A program made the position numbers and the translations under genes. The notes under the pieces are model-generated. The model was not told the DNA's origin. It made no database searches and worked only from the letters and a program-made list of their open reading frames with translations. DNA of 64,000 nucleotides from Clarkia xantiana subsp. parviflora (Eukaryota; Streptophyta; Magnoliopsida; Myrtales; Onagraceae), in the NCBI GenBank assembly GCA_036873135.1, contig JAPTYO010000015.1, positions 7,977,683-8,041,682 of the forward strand, read 5' to 3'. Positions 46,111 to 58,134 of the stretch are shown one piece after another. The first letter of the stretch is position 1. Every line of letters starts with the position of its first letter.

Positions 46111-47245
46111 TGTAAACACCTAATTTTGGTCCGCGCGTAGCACGTTCAAAATGTCGCGCGTCAAAAAAAGGAAGTATTTAAATATGGAAGGTCGCGAAGT
46201 TTCTAAAGATAGGACTGGCTTAAAATAGGATAGTGTATATGCATTATTTATTGTAAAATATTTAGAAAATATATTATGTGTATTTATGGTGAAATACATA
46301 AATATATATGTATATTTTCGGAATATTAAATGCATATTTTTTCAGATTTTATTTTCCTAGTTTAGGGGTCTTAGTTTAGCTATAAATATGGTTCTTTTAC
46401 ATGTAAAAAAGACACAACATCAATAATAATACATCAGTTCTTGAAAACCGTGCAGTTTTGTCTCCTAGTGAATAAAAGTTTTTTTTTCCTTCTCTTTCTT
46501 CCTCCCGCTGCTGAAGGCTCCCCGCCGGCGCCGGGGTTTCGACCCACAGCACCCCGCCCCGCCCGTCGCCCTGCCTGGCTGTCCGCCGTCCCTACTCGAC
46601 CTCCCATCGCTGCTGCTCCGATCCTGCCCGTCCCCTCCGTGCATCAGGTCTTTTTTTTTTGTTTTTTTATTGTTATTATTTAATAATTTGTTTTTTTTGT
46701 TTAAATTTTCTGTTTATTCTTTATTATTATTATATTATGTTGGCTAGGTAATTAAAATGTAAATATAATTAGATAACATGTTTTTGTGAATATATGTGTA
46801 TGATATGTAAATACTAAATTGTATCATGTTTGGAGCATGTTTAGTTTTGTTTAGATTTTATTTCAATTAGGAGAATTAGATGCTTAATAGTTTTTTTTAG
46901 GTTTATATTTATTGTTAATAATAGTTTTTGCGTAAAAATTAGTTTAGTTCTTTTTCATAACGTTAGATTACTTTGACGTAAGGAATGTTTAAATTTTAAA
47001 AAAGTGGCAATTAAGTGAATTGAGTACCGAATGGGCGAGGTTAAAAATTATATTTTTAATTCGTAATAGAACCCCCGAACTCGGCTTTCTGATCGTAGAC
47101 CGATTTTATACCTAGGTGTTTAATTCGTTATTCGCTTAGTTAATTTAGGATTCTAGTTAGCATTAATTAACTAGTGGCGACTCTTTTCAAAAGTGCATGT
47201 TTTCAAAACGTAATTCGCCATAGGTCAGATTTTTAGGGTCCGACA
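46111..47245 (+). mobile_element. Solo LTR inside E2
   Basis: Begins TGTAAACACCTAATTTTGG and ends GGGTCCGACA, with TSD GGAAA on both sides (46106-46110, 47246-47250). The flanks join seamlessly when compared with C around 15980. It has a TATAAATATGG promoter near 46381 and no internal region, so it arose by LTR-LTR recombination. Its first 77 bp recur at 21973-22049. The orientation shown is arbitrary apart from the TATA box. Confidence 0.9.
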
Positions 47246-47250
47246 GGAAA

Positions 47251-48963
47251 TAAATCACGTGGTGACACAATCATAAGTAAATATTTAAATAAGATTGTAA
47301 CAATGAGCACGTGATATGTATGTGTAAATGTGATGCACGTGCATTGATAAACATGATGCATGTACGTGCGACAATGTGATATATATGCATATGCAAACAT
47401 GATATACGTGTGTTAACATGTAATGTGTAATAACATGGAATTTATGTTCTAGACGTGAAAATGAGTATATGACGATATTCATGCAATTAAATAACGGAGT
47501 AATTCCAATGGATATACGTCGTATATATATGGGAACGTGTGCGTAGGCGCGGGTATGCAAACACATATGCATACTAGGAGTCCACTCAAAAGAGTTAGAA
47601 AAAATAAGGAGGGGTGAGAGTATTACCCATAGGCCTTTATAAGAAGGTGTGTATGTAGACATACCGCACTTAGTCTCCACATTTTTAGAAAATAGTCTCC
47701 TCCATATTGCTTGATGGGTAAGTAACTTAGTATTCAAGTTACTCATCTACACCACCACCACCGACCGACCAATCACCGGCGGAACCGAGCAGCTACGGCG
47801 CGGCGGACGGCGGCGAGACGGCATGCGGCAGCTGGTGGCGCCGCGGCGGTGGTGCTCATCGACGGAGCGATCTCGAGGCGGGAACGACGGCATTTCGAGG
47901 TTAATCGATTTCCAGGGTTATTTCTTGATAATTTACAGGCATATGATGTCCTTAATCACTTCAATTTGGCTAACCTTGAACTTGATTATAACTTGATCAT
48001 GTATGCCCCCAAGTGTTCGATAAAATGCCTAGCATATGTTAACATAATAAAATGGGCATAAAAATTACTAAGTGTTTTAACACTAGTATGTATAGAGTGA
48101 AGGATGTTACTCCCCATGTTGATAGCGATCGTTGGTTAATCGAAGCCTTGCCATATATGAATTTTTCACTTAGGCATATTTTGGTAGAAATACTTGATCG
48201 ATGGAATCCTGATTGTAGCTTGATGTGCATATAGTTTCGTTTGTAGATATCCATTGACTTAGCAATACTTGTATCCATAGTTGCTGCTTGGATCTCTCTT
48301 GTCGGGAGTATATACTTAGTTATGCACATCCTGCGATTGTTTGAGCAATATGCATATATACATGTGTTAATGTTATAATCACACTTACATATGTTTCGTG
48401 ATTTGTATCCTCGTGTTGCGTAGACATGTGTAGAATTGTTTTGTCATGATGTTAGTTTCCATATGCATGTGCATGCTAACATGTTAGGATTCGTAGCAGT
48501 TGTCAAGATCTGCATCTTCTTCTTATGCATATGTAAGCATGTATGTATATCCTGCATAGGCTAAATAACATATCCGCATAGGTGTTAGCAGCATAAGTAT
48601 ATTCACACTTGTTACCTCAGATATTTGCCATAGGATCAGGCGAATGCGTGTAAACATATATAGGTACGCGTAGGCATGCGTAAGTCGATATGGGCACACG
48701 TGGGTGCGGGTAAACCGTATAAGTGTTGGGACGAGGCCCTCACTGACATAGAGTTTCCCCCGCATAGGGGATATTCGCTAAGTAGTGACAGATGTAGAAT
48801 TGCCCCCGAGTAGGAGACGTTGGTTGCGTAGTAGTTATTGACGCGATTGATGTACGCACATGGATTAAGTAGATTATTGGTGCACCTTTTGCAGGAGTTG
48901 TAGTGTGGAAAGCTGGCGCGTCCCTCATTAGGACTTCCTTCTCGAATTGCAGGATTTGTTAGG
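47251..48963 (+). other. E2 region upstream of the antisense ORF
   Basis: Up to about 47745 and again from about 48500 it aligns with C 15985-17400, including TTTATAAG at 47636-47643 (possible plus-strand TATA). The segment 47746-48500 is absent from C. It opens with a GC-rich stretch (47760-47890, CGGCGGACGGCGGCGAGACGG) unlike its surroundings. Fragments CCCC-N5-GGGGAT occur again at about 48757 and 48811. Confidence 0.55.
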
Positions 48964-51511
48964 ATGAGTAAGTTTCATATTCCCACTCCTTTAGTTACAT
49001 ATTGTCCCGACCCTGACTCTAGTTCCGAGTCGGAGTCTTCGGAGTCATTCTAGTCAGAGCCTGAGAATGGCGCGTATTCTTCTTCGGAGCAAGAACCTGA
49101 CTCTGAATTAGAGGATGTGGTTCAAACATTTGCTGGAAATCGGTTGGAGCGCGAGGATTATGAGCGTCATGTTGAACGTTCTGGGCTTTGTCCCTTGGTA
49201 GAAGCGTTTTCCCCTCCTGACATTCTTCCTGGTGTTATCGAGTGTATGCCCACTCTGCCCCCAACGAATTAGAGGCCGTGTACGTGTCTCAGATACGGGA
49301 GGGACTACGCTTACCTTATTGCCGTGAGTTGCAAAAGTTATGTCACTACTATAAGATCTCTCCCCTTGATCTTGCCCCCGCTGGGATTCGGTACTGGGTT
49401 TGCTTTAGAGTACTATGTCACCGCCAGTCATGGCATTATTCTACTATGCTCTTTCGCTGTTTTTTCCGACTTCAGCGTCCGGACTCATATGGTTTATCCT
49501 CTATCTCTATTTGTTGGTCTTCGATGAAGGGGAAGGGTTTTTTCTGACCTTGGATTGGGAGAGGTACAGTGGGATACTAGCCTTCGCTTTGTGACAGCCG
49601 TTGATCGTTCAAGGAGTCACTGGGAAAATCATTACTTATTCGTTAATGACTTAGGCGTGACTTGGACAGTCATGCATGTTGTTCAGGCTGATCCCGTTCC
49701 GACCTTATTTGAGTCCGACAAGGCAACAATGAAAATAATATACCGAGCACATAAGGCGCGCAAATATAGGGCCTTGTCTCACGTGACTGAGTAGGAAATA
49801 CGCGGTGCGGGGATCAGCGCATCTCCCTCCGGGGGTCCTTCGGTATGTTATGAACTTTTGTAAATTTTACCATGTTGTGATGTAGGCTGGCTTCATGGAA
49901 AAACCTCGCTCTTGCAGGAGCGTCTTTAGAGTGGTGTTGCTGCTCCTGCGAGAGGTGTTCGATCCGATGTTTCTGCCACGCTCTAAAACATGAAGCCCGA
50001 GCAAGGAAAGGGAACTATGGGTAAGTTGCCTTTTCATGCATTCGTTCTCTTCTCATATGTTAAGTGTTCTTGCTCTTATCTTGTTTCGTTCTCGCTTGCA
50101 GGTCGGTCCCCACATGTGATGGAGCGTGTCGCCGCGGTCGCCGACACTCCTCCTTGTCTAAGGCGAAACGTCCCGACTCTGAGGTACGTCCCTCGAGCGA
50201 CCCTAAGCGTTCAAAGTCTAGCAGTGGTGGAGCGTCGAAGACTCCTTCACTTGAGAAAAAGAAGGACGTTGAAGGTCAGGCACGCACACTCGTTATGTCT
50301 GCCCCCCGGTCGAGGGACCGGACTTCGGAGGAGGAAACTCCTCGTGCGGGTATGTAACTTATCCTTGTTCTTTATTCGCATTTGTTGGACTTGGTTCTCT
50401 TGTTTTATCATTGCCTGTGTTTACAGGTACTGTGCCTTTAGCTGCGCTTACTCGAGCTGATTTGGTTCGTCATGTCAAGGACACTATCATTGGAAAGGAG
50501 TGGCGCCTTTCGATGTTGGGGGGCCACCCTTTTCTAAAGAGGCCAGTTTGGTTACACCTGAGGTAGGTGTACGTGTGATTCAACAGATCATCCCTCATTG
50601 TGATCGGAAGGTTCGTCCTAGTGAACCTGATGATGCGCGCTTGTATGCTGAGGGTGCACTGACATGCCTTGCACCTGTGAGTATTCTTCTTACTCTTTTA
50701 TAACTTGTATGTTTGCACATCTTGTTGTTACAACTTGCTTGTTGTTCCCTTTTGTATTTCTTTTTAAGTTGATGTTGAGATGGCGAACCTTTCTTCCTTT
50801 GTGATTGAACTCACAGAGGAGAAGAAGGCCTTCCAAGAAAAGTGCGACATTTTATGCCGTGAGTTGGAGAGCGCGAAGGAGAAGGCGCGCTTCTTTGATT
50901 CCAAGATTGATAATTTGGAGGCGGGAATGTCATCTCTCCTGACTCGCATTGCTGCGCTCGAGTCTGATGTTTCTGTCCTTCAGAAGAAGGTGTTTGAGGA
51001 TGGTAAGGCGTACAGCCTTACCTTGCAGATTGTGAAGGATAGTGCTTATGCTGAGGGGAAGGTTCATGGAGTTGCGGAGTACAAGGACTCAGAGTCATTT
51101 CGTGCTGACATTCGAGAGGGTTCTGGCGATCTAATGCAAGACTCTCTTGAAGGCTTTATTGAGCAGGTATATACCATTGCCCCCGATTTTCGTTTTGATT
51201 AGTTGGGTATATATTCCACGTTTTCCCAAGGGCATGTTGCTGCTTTACGCCTTAGAGATGGGATTGCTCCCCCGGCTGCTGAGGTATATGTCCCTGCTAT
51301 TGTTGAGATTGATGCCCCCAAGCATAGTGAGACGTCTGCCCCCGGGCACATTGAGGCGTCTTCCCCCGAGCATGCTGAGGGTGATGCTCTTACCTATGAG
51401 CTGGTATTTGACGATGATGGTGAGGTTAGTGTAATGGTGGGTGATCCACTTGATAAAGTTGTTGTTGAAGCTTTCGGTGATGCTAATATTCCTGATGTGG
51501 CTTCAAGTTGA
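48964..51511 (+). pseudogene. E2 antisense ORF: Transposase_28-like domain plus coiled-coil tail
   Basis: Runs on the strand opposite to the retroelement. From AUG 48964: an acidic Ser-rich stretch (PDPDSSSESESSESF, then TAG), then a domain matching the 'putative gypsy type transposon' family (ELQKLCHYYKISPLDLAPAG, HMVYPLSLFVGL, split over frames near 49240-49560). A following block is 49555-49794. Exon-like blocks with splice-like borders come next: 50102-50351 (CTTGCAG acceptor, GTATGT donor; KAKRPDSEVRPSSDPKRSKS), 50427-50678 (TTTACAG, GTGAGT), then the coiled-coil block 50780-51511. TAG at 51200-51202 interrupts a frame that stays open to 51511. Such antisense ORFs between pol and 3' LTR are known from Tat elements; function unknown. 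Confidence 0.78.
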
Positions 51512-51567
51512 TTTCCGAGTTTTGTTAAACTTGTGTACATAGTTTTGGCTCCCCGAGTAGCGTTGAG

Positions 51568-51990
51568 CAGTGTTATCAGAACCGGACCGGGGCCTGAACC
51601 GGCAGGGCCACCGGTTCCCGGTTCGGCCGGTCGGACCCGGTCCGAACCGGGTCCGACCGGTTTTAGTAAAAAAAATGCAAATTTGCATATCCTCTTTGTA
51701 AGTTAACCCTTCTGTAGGTTTTAGTCCGGATCGGGGCCTGCCTCTCTATAAGTTTACCCTAAAAAAATTTTAATTTTTTTTTTAAAATTTTTTTTAATTT
51801 TTTTTTAATGAAAAGAGTCCGAACCGGTGAACCGCCCGGTTCGCCCAAAACCGGCCGGTTCGGTGAAAACCGGACTTCAGAACCGGGTTCGCTTACATCC
51901 TCCGGAAATAAGCAAACCGGACCGGTGAGGGGTCCGGTTCCGGTCCGACCGCGGTCGGACCGCCGGTCCGGTCCGGTTCTGATAACACTG
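51568..51990. mobile_element. hAT-type MITE in E2
   Basis: TIRs CAGTGTTATCAGAACCGGAC at both ends, 8-bp TSD GCGTTGAG at 51560-51567 and 51991-51998. C and D have the uninterrupted site just after TCCCTTTGTCGGG/TTGTTGGG (about 19990, 27645). The interior is CCGGTT-rich with an A/T-rich core and no transposase. Confidence 0.93.
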
Positions 51991-52313
51991 GCGTTGAGGT
52001 TATGTTGGGGGTGTTGTCCCCTTGAACATTTTATGCATATGATTTGATGCTTGACATTGTCGTGTAGACCTGTCATGGATAGTTTAGTAATGCATGATAA
52101 CTTAGTAATAATTTTTCGTACCTTTGTTTTCGTGATTGTCCACGTGGTGTGGACTATAGAGTAGAGTTGACATTTGTCCTCTAATTGGATGTTGTATCCA
52201 TAGTTGTAGTTAGGTGACGTATGTCCCTATGTTGCGCGCCTCCTTTGGTTTTTCCAAGATATGGCGTAATGAGTATGTGGTAAACACCTGTGTTATGTGC
52301 TTGTAGTATGTCA

Positions 52314-53960
52314 TGGGTAGTAACACACAAGACTTTAGAGCGACACTTGGCATTTATGGGTAGTAATGTGCAAGGCCATTGACGCGGTACTTGGCATTTA
52401 TGAGTAGTAATGCGCAAGACCTTCTCCCATAATAAATGTGTCATCTCGACAATGTGAGGTATTTTTTTTTACCGTCTCTTAGTCCACTCTAAGGTGACGT
52501 TGTCACAAGACGCTACTTGTTAATTTGATGCGTTTTTCCATCCGTTAGTTGGGAACACCCCTTGTAACGTTTGTTGCAAGGTGTTCTGTTGGCTAATCCA
52601 ATTACTTGCCATGCGATGATAGTGCGCCTCCACTTGGTTAATCCAAAAGGCATGACTAAGGTCGTAGAATACTCCTTGTAGTTTATACCGTCTTTTGAAC
52701 CATTTCAAAGCGATGTTGTGGCAAGACACGACTTGCTAATTTGGATGTATTTTTGTTCCGCTACTTGGGGAGTTTTTGACCAAAATAGGGCTAAATGAAC
52801 AACCAAATACAAATATAGGCTAGAAAAAAAATTATTGACAAATATAGGGCTGGCCGGGTTGGGGGAACCCGGCCAAAGAAAAAAAAAAACTTAAATGCTT
52901 GGCCGGGTTCTGGGGACCCGGCCAACTGTTTATCTTTTTTTTTTTTAAATTTATTTATTTAAGACAAATTCAAAAAAAAAATTAAAAAATTAACCCATTA
53001 TTTATTTCTCTAAATATACAACCTTAACTATCTAACTCATGGCCAATACGGGTAGTCAAGGCTCATGGACCAATGCGGGCGGAAGCGATTAGAGTTCGAA
53101 GATTTTTTGCCGTGAATAAGGTTTTTCGGGCGGACGTTCGGATTTTGGCACGTGAATAGTGTTTTTATTGAAAACGGGGTTCAATCAAAACGGCAAAAAC
53201 TCCCGAAATAACATAAAACACGATTTTGAGGCAAAATAACGAACAAGTCCCGAATATATTGAAAACGGCAAAAACTCCCGAAATAACATAAAACACAATT
53301 TTGAGGCCTCAGATGATGGAATTTGGCCCAAAAGGAGCGTATTTCACAGCGTAGCGGTGTTTTTGAAACGGAAACCCGTTTTCGATAGAAAAACACTATT
53401 CACGTGCCAAAATCCGAACGTCCGCCCGAAAAACACTATTCACGGTAAAAAATCGTCGAACTTTATTCGGTTCCGCCCGTATTGGTCCATGAGCCTTGAC
53501 TACCCGTATTGGCCATGAGTTAGATAGTTAAGGTTGTATATATAGAGAAATAAATAATTGGTTAATTTTTTTTTTGAATTTGTCTTAAATAAATAAATTA
53601 AAAAAAAAAAAAGATAAACAGTTGGCCGGGTTCTGGTGCCCTATAATTGTCAATAATTTTTTTTCTAGCCTATATTTGTATTTGGTTGTCCATTTAGCCC
53701 TATTTTGGTCAAAAACTCCTACTTGGGTACCCCCATTGTAGCGTTGAGGCGAGGGGTTCTGCTGGCTAATCCAGTTACTTGCCTTGATATGCTACTACAC
53801 CTCTACCTGGTTACTCTAGGGGGTTGTACAAGTCCGCGTTGTACGACTTACAGTTTTTACCGTCTCTTGGTCTATTCCAAGGCGACGTTGTGGCAAGACA
53901 CGACTTGCTAATTTTGATGTGTTTTGTATCCGTTATTTGTTCTCGAACAAGATAACGTTT
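52314..53960. repeat. Shared repeat blocks of E2, interrupted by a MITE
   Basis: GGGTAGTAA-type 50-bp units (52314-52428), then 215-bp units from about 52468 and 52680, and the last unit after the MITE at about 53850. Order is the same as in C and D. Confidence 0.8.
52770..53718. mobile_element. Mutator-like MITE / inverted-repeat element in E2
   Basis: Begins GAGTTTTTGACCAAAATAGG and ends in its complement. 9-bp TSD CTACTTGGG at 52761-52769 and 53719-53727, as for Mutator-like elements. The C copy has the empty site CGCTACTTGGGTACCCC at about 20756. The arms are several hundred bases long and include GGCCGGGTTCTGG blocks and matching tandem pieces (AAAACGGCAAAAACTCCCG twice near 53190 and 53265). 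No transposase. Confidence 0.93.
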
Positions 53961-54020
53961 TACAAGACTCGACTTGTAGATTTGGTAAGTTTTACGTTGC
54001 GTTGTGTCTAGCGGTGATTG

Positions 54021-54035
54021 CAAGATACGCTCTTG
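54021..54035. other. Conserved TACGC-loop hairpin (E2)
   Basis: CAAGA-TACGC-TCTTG, the same stem bases as in the E1 array but in the C/D sequence context (TCGGTGTAGGGTGGTACGTAATAACGAACGC follows in part). Confidence 0.85.
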
Positions 54036-54090
54036 TCGGTGTAGGGTGGTACGTAATAACGAACGCTACTTATGTGTAGTAGTAGGTTCC

Positions 54091-54450
54091 CATGAGGTTG
54101 CCCTCGTAAAGAGGATATCGCACCATGCAATAGTGTGAGGTGGAATCACGCCCGATTGTTTAGTAATCTATACTTGTGCCCTATTCCACAGCAAGATGTC
54201 ATGGGGTTGCCCTCGTAAAGAGGATGTCGCGCCATGTAGTAGTAATCTATAATGGGTGTCTTTTCCCACAGCAAGATATCATGGGGTTGCCCTCGTAAAA
54301 GGATGTCGCACCATGTAGTAGTGTGGGGTTGCCCTCGCCAAGAGGATGTCGCACCACGTAGTAGATGACCTCCTCTTGTTCTTAAAAATCCAAGGAATGG
54401 TCATTGTAATCATGAGGTTGCCCCCGAGCTGGGGATGTCGCGCTATATTA
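54091..54450. repeat. Array of about 85-bp hairpin repeats (E2)
   Basis: Units at 54091, 54200, 54280, 54324 and 54411 with CCCTC-GTAAA-GAGG stems; the last has CCCC-GAGCT-GGGG as in C and D. Confidence 0.83.
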
Positions 54451-54956
54451 CTTATAGATAATCCTTAGAATAATTTCCAAGACGTTGTTGCATATCATAG
54501 ACATTATAGATGTTGCGCGAAACAACATATTATATGCTCATTGTTGTTGACGTCGAGTATTGATGTGTTGATGGGGTATAATATTTTCCTTTTGTTGTGT
54601 TAAGAGTGATAGCTTATATTATTGATGCAAATTAAATGCATAAAGTCCACTATATGGTGTCGTTCCAGAGTAGGGAATGTAATAGAGTAATGTACCTACG
54701 AGAATACATTAACTTCATTAGTCTCCTTGATTTATGTACAATGTTTGAATAGATGGGGTCAACTGATCTCCCATTTGTAAATCGCATACTAAGTACTTAA
54801 ACAACTTTAAAAATTAAAGCTTAAAAGTAGATAGATGCATAAAGCTGGAAGTAACGCAGGGCGGATGAATAAAGCTGCTTGTGACGCATGGTTGATTAAA
54901 GCTGCTTAAAACGCAGTGTTGAAGGAAGTAGTGGTTAAGGCCTCCCCATCTGGTAG

Positions 54957-55830
54957 GTTCAAGACGCGGGGTCGCTGCGCATCGAACGCTCATGTATCCT
55001 TCCCAAAGAGAGAAACTCTTCAGTCTCGATTCTCAACATGATGCAATTGTTGGTGTTATGTCCCCAAGTGTTGTGGAACTTGCACCAGTGTGTAACTTCA
55101 GTTCCCAGGAATGCATTAGTTGTTTCGCGCGGAGGTGGGAGTTTGTTTTGCAGGATGTTGACAAATAGTTCTTCAACCTCTGTGTTCAGAGGAGTGAATC
55201 CGTGCAATGTTGCGTTGAGTTCTATCCTGCTTGAACTTTGAAAGATTTTCCCCCCAACGCTTGTGGGTGACTTGTTCCACCCGAGTTTCTGCTCACAGGC
55301 GATAGCTCTTTCCAGCTTATCTTTGAGGTCGTTCATTGATTGAGTGGTCCTCCATCCATTCATTCTTCTAAGGAGAGGAAAGATCGTGCATTCACATTCA
55401 TGAAGAACGCGTTGATCACCTCCTTCCTTGTTGCCTTTATCAAAGCTGCGTTCAACGCGAAACGCTTGAAGTATTCCAAGGTTGATTCTCCATCTTTTTG
55501 CTTGACATCCCAAACACTTTGAAGTGTCGGGACTAACCGGTAACTTGTTGGGTAGGTGGGTGTGTATAGCCATCCAGGACACTCTTCATCCATTCGACGA
55601 GTACGCTCCTCTTCTAGTGTTTCCATCCTGATCATTGCTATCGAGAGCTGTTGTTTACGTCTTAAAGCGTTTACGTAGAACTGACGTGCTGCTGATTGAT
55701 CTCCCAACATCTCAACGATTCCATTCCTTGTGGGGAACTTCATTTTTTGGTGCGCAGTGGATGACACTATCTCATGAGGGTTGATCGTTGTTCGACTGAG
55801 TATCCCGTTGTATGTTCCCAAGTTCTCAAC
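54957..55830 (-). pseudogene. E2 second gag and second zinc knuckle
   Basis: Directly follows the protease region (YNGILSRTTINP, then FYVNALRRKQQ). Gag-like segment: WDVKQKDGESTLEYFKRF and NAFFMNVNARSF, a frameshift near 55370, then SMNDLKDKLERAIACEQK, FTPLNTEVEELF and zinc knuckle WCKFHNTWGHNTNNC, stop at 54957-54959. It matches E1 block by block. Only the C-terminal half of a Gag capsid plus nucleocapsid is present. In E2 the reading frame is broken, so only the arrangement, not the protein, survives. Confidence 0.82.
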
Positions 55831-56500
55831 TACTACGAAGTTGACGTTGATGTTGAGCTATGTCCATCATGTACCCAGCGTCACTGGAAGGGTGATTGTA
55901 CCCAAGGGGTATGTCGTAGCTCCTGCAAAACTTATGAGAGGGAACGTTCCGGGAGTTAAGTCTTCTTTTGTACGACCGAGTTGCTCTATCACTTTCATTG
56001 TTAGGAGGTCGACAGAACTTCCGCCATCCACGTGGACCCGCTCGACGTCGAAGTCTGCGATGGGTATCGTGATGGCGAGTGGATCGTCGTGAGGGTATAC
56101 GGTGTGTTTCTTATCTTCCTCAGAAAAACTGATGACAAGATTCTCCTGTTCGCTTCGCGGACGCTTGCCATATTTGAGATGTGTCTCTTCTTGTGAGGCG
56201 TAGACGTTTCTTACATTTGAGCCTTGTCCCCCTGCAGCTGGCCCTCCGTGTATGACTTAGATCACACCTCTCTTGGGAGGAGGCGGATTGTCATGGACCT
56301 TTTCTTTTCTCTTGTTCTTCTTGGAGGGTTCTCCCTGATGTCTTTTTGGAGGGTTTTTGTCATCTTGGTCCACAAAGTGTTTCAACTCACCTTTTAGGAT
56401 GACGTTGTTGACCCTCATTCTCACACTGAAGCAATTGTTTGTTTCATGTCCGAATACTTCGTGGTTTTCACACCACTTGTCCTCCTCTTTTCCTAGGGGC
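55831..56500 (-). pseudogene. E2 zinc knuckle 1 and aspartic protease
   Basis: Minus strand: WCENHEVFGHETNNC at about 56475-56430, a Lys/Pro-rich linker, a TAA in RGVI*VIHGG at about 56258, then the protease with active-site VDGGSSVDLL at about 56040 and PLGTITLPVTLG. Further stops (about 55870 and 55860) break the frame before the flap. Homologous to E1 residues 40-300. Confidence 0.82.
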
Positions 56501-56678
56501 CTTTACGCCAGCTGTTTGGTCATTTCCATAATTTTGTTTCCTTCATTTCCTTTAGAATGACCTACAAGGGTGCGTTTAAAGGGATGAGGTCTGTAGCATT
56601 CACCTCCCTTGGTCGTTGGAAGTCGGCCTGGGCTGGGCGTTTAGGTTGTGGTTGCCACTGCCTTTGCTGCTGGTTCCC

Positions 56679-58007
56679 TTAGGGATTTTTTGTTTGCTCA
56701 GGTTTGTTGTTATTGTCCTTGTTACGCGCTACACTCATCTTTGCATTAGCAGTGGCTCTGTATCTCTCAAGATCCACATACTCCTTTACCCTGGACGCTA
56801 ACTCCTCTAGAGTGTCTAGCTTTGACAGTTTTTCGCCAATTGAATAGCCTAGCCGTCCCATGTTTCGTATGAAGGCCCTTATTATTTCACCCTCAGATAG
56901 GTTTGTCTGGATAGTTGCATTTGATTGAACCAGGTGTAATAATCTGCTAAGGATTCATCATTCTGTTGTTGCACATCGTCGACGACAGCTGACCCTCTGA
57001 GCAACGTACGTTCACCCATATACCTTTCTATGAAATTTGCCTTCAAGTATGGCCAAGAGCCTACAGTTTCCTTTGGTAGGGAGAAAAACCAATGTGCCCC
57101 TGAACCTATCAAGGTCTGCGGGAATGTGACAGCCACATGGTTTGGGTTGGCTGTTCTCCCTAGCAGCGAGGCTTCATGCTGCTGCACATGCTCAATAGGA
57201 TATCCTTTTACAGAATACTTCTCGATTCTGATGTTGTTCAAAATACCTGGTACCTGATAGTACAGTATCTCTTCGGTGAATGGGTGACTTGCACTGTCAG
57301 TGAGGACATGCATTGCCCTTAACTTAGATTGCTTGAGCTTTTTCTATATCAGTTCCTCCCGACTCTTGGCAGTTATCCCTGTGATGAGGACATTTTCCTT
57401 CCTTGTAGGAACTCCCCAATTGGTGTTTGGGTTCCTGCCATCGTTATGCCCCCCCCCCCCTCGTTGGTTGATATTGGGAGTCATCCATGTATTGCTGCTG
57501 AAAACCTTGTCCTGGTTGTCTCCATGACTCGCCTGGGTGATGCCTATTGGAATATGTAGTACTGGAGTGGGAGATTTGCCGTCCTGCATTGTAGTATTGT
57601 GGGTTGGCAGCTGGAGGTTGTCCTACACCTTGCATTGAAGCTCCTCCTTGGGGCATGTCGTGAGACAATGTCCCTGTTGTAGGTTGTCTCTGCATTGGTT
57701 GTAGTGGTGAAGGTGGTGGAGGCATGTAGCCTTGGTTCCTCAGATTCTCCCTGAAAACTAACAATTCTTCTATTGCAGCCATCATTGCAGGCGTGACCGT
57801 AGGCGGAGCCTGCGTGCCCTGCTCTCCTTGCATACCTCCTACTTGAGGTTGTTGATCCTCTGTCGGCATTCCATAAGGCTGTTCTTCCTCAGTATGCGTC
57901 CTACGCTCGAACCCTGGCGGGGGTTGGTCAGTATGAGCGGTAGGCTCTGATTGTCGATTCAGAGTTGGTTCCGAGGAAGCTGTGGACATGGCTTCCGGGA
58001 TATGCAA
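56679..58007 (-). pseudogene. E2 Gag
   Basis: Starts at AUG 58007. N-terminal 190 residues are Pro/Gln-rich (TDQPPPGFERR, QAPPTVTPAMMAAIEEL). A frameshift falls in a C12 homopolymer at about 57449-57460, an in-frame TAG in EELI*KKLK near 57342, then the capsid: HVQQHEASLLGR, SGAHWFFSLP, FIERYMGERTLLRG. A second frameshift near 56885 leads to RLGYSIGEKL and the charged tail ending near 56679. Full-length organisation but not translatable. Confidence 0.85.
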
Positions 58008-58115
58008 AGGACCTGCCTGGTTCTTCTTTGGTGGTGCCTTATTAGGTGCTTATGTGGTAGTCTTTCTCTTTGCCATATAGCTTCTTCTGCTTCACAAGTT
58101 TTTTTTCGTTCAAAT

Positions 58116-58134
58116 CTCGCGGACGACGCCAAGA
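58116..58134 (-). promoter_or_regulatory. E2 primer-binding site
   Basis: Minus strand TCTTGGCGTCGTCCGCGAG directly after the LTR end CAACA. It differs from the E1/F PBS by a C-to-T change in TTGGCGCC. Confidence 0.75.
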
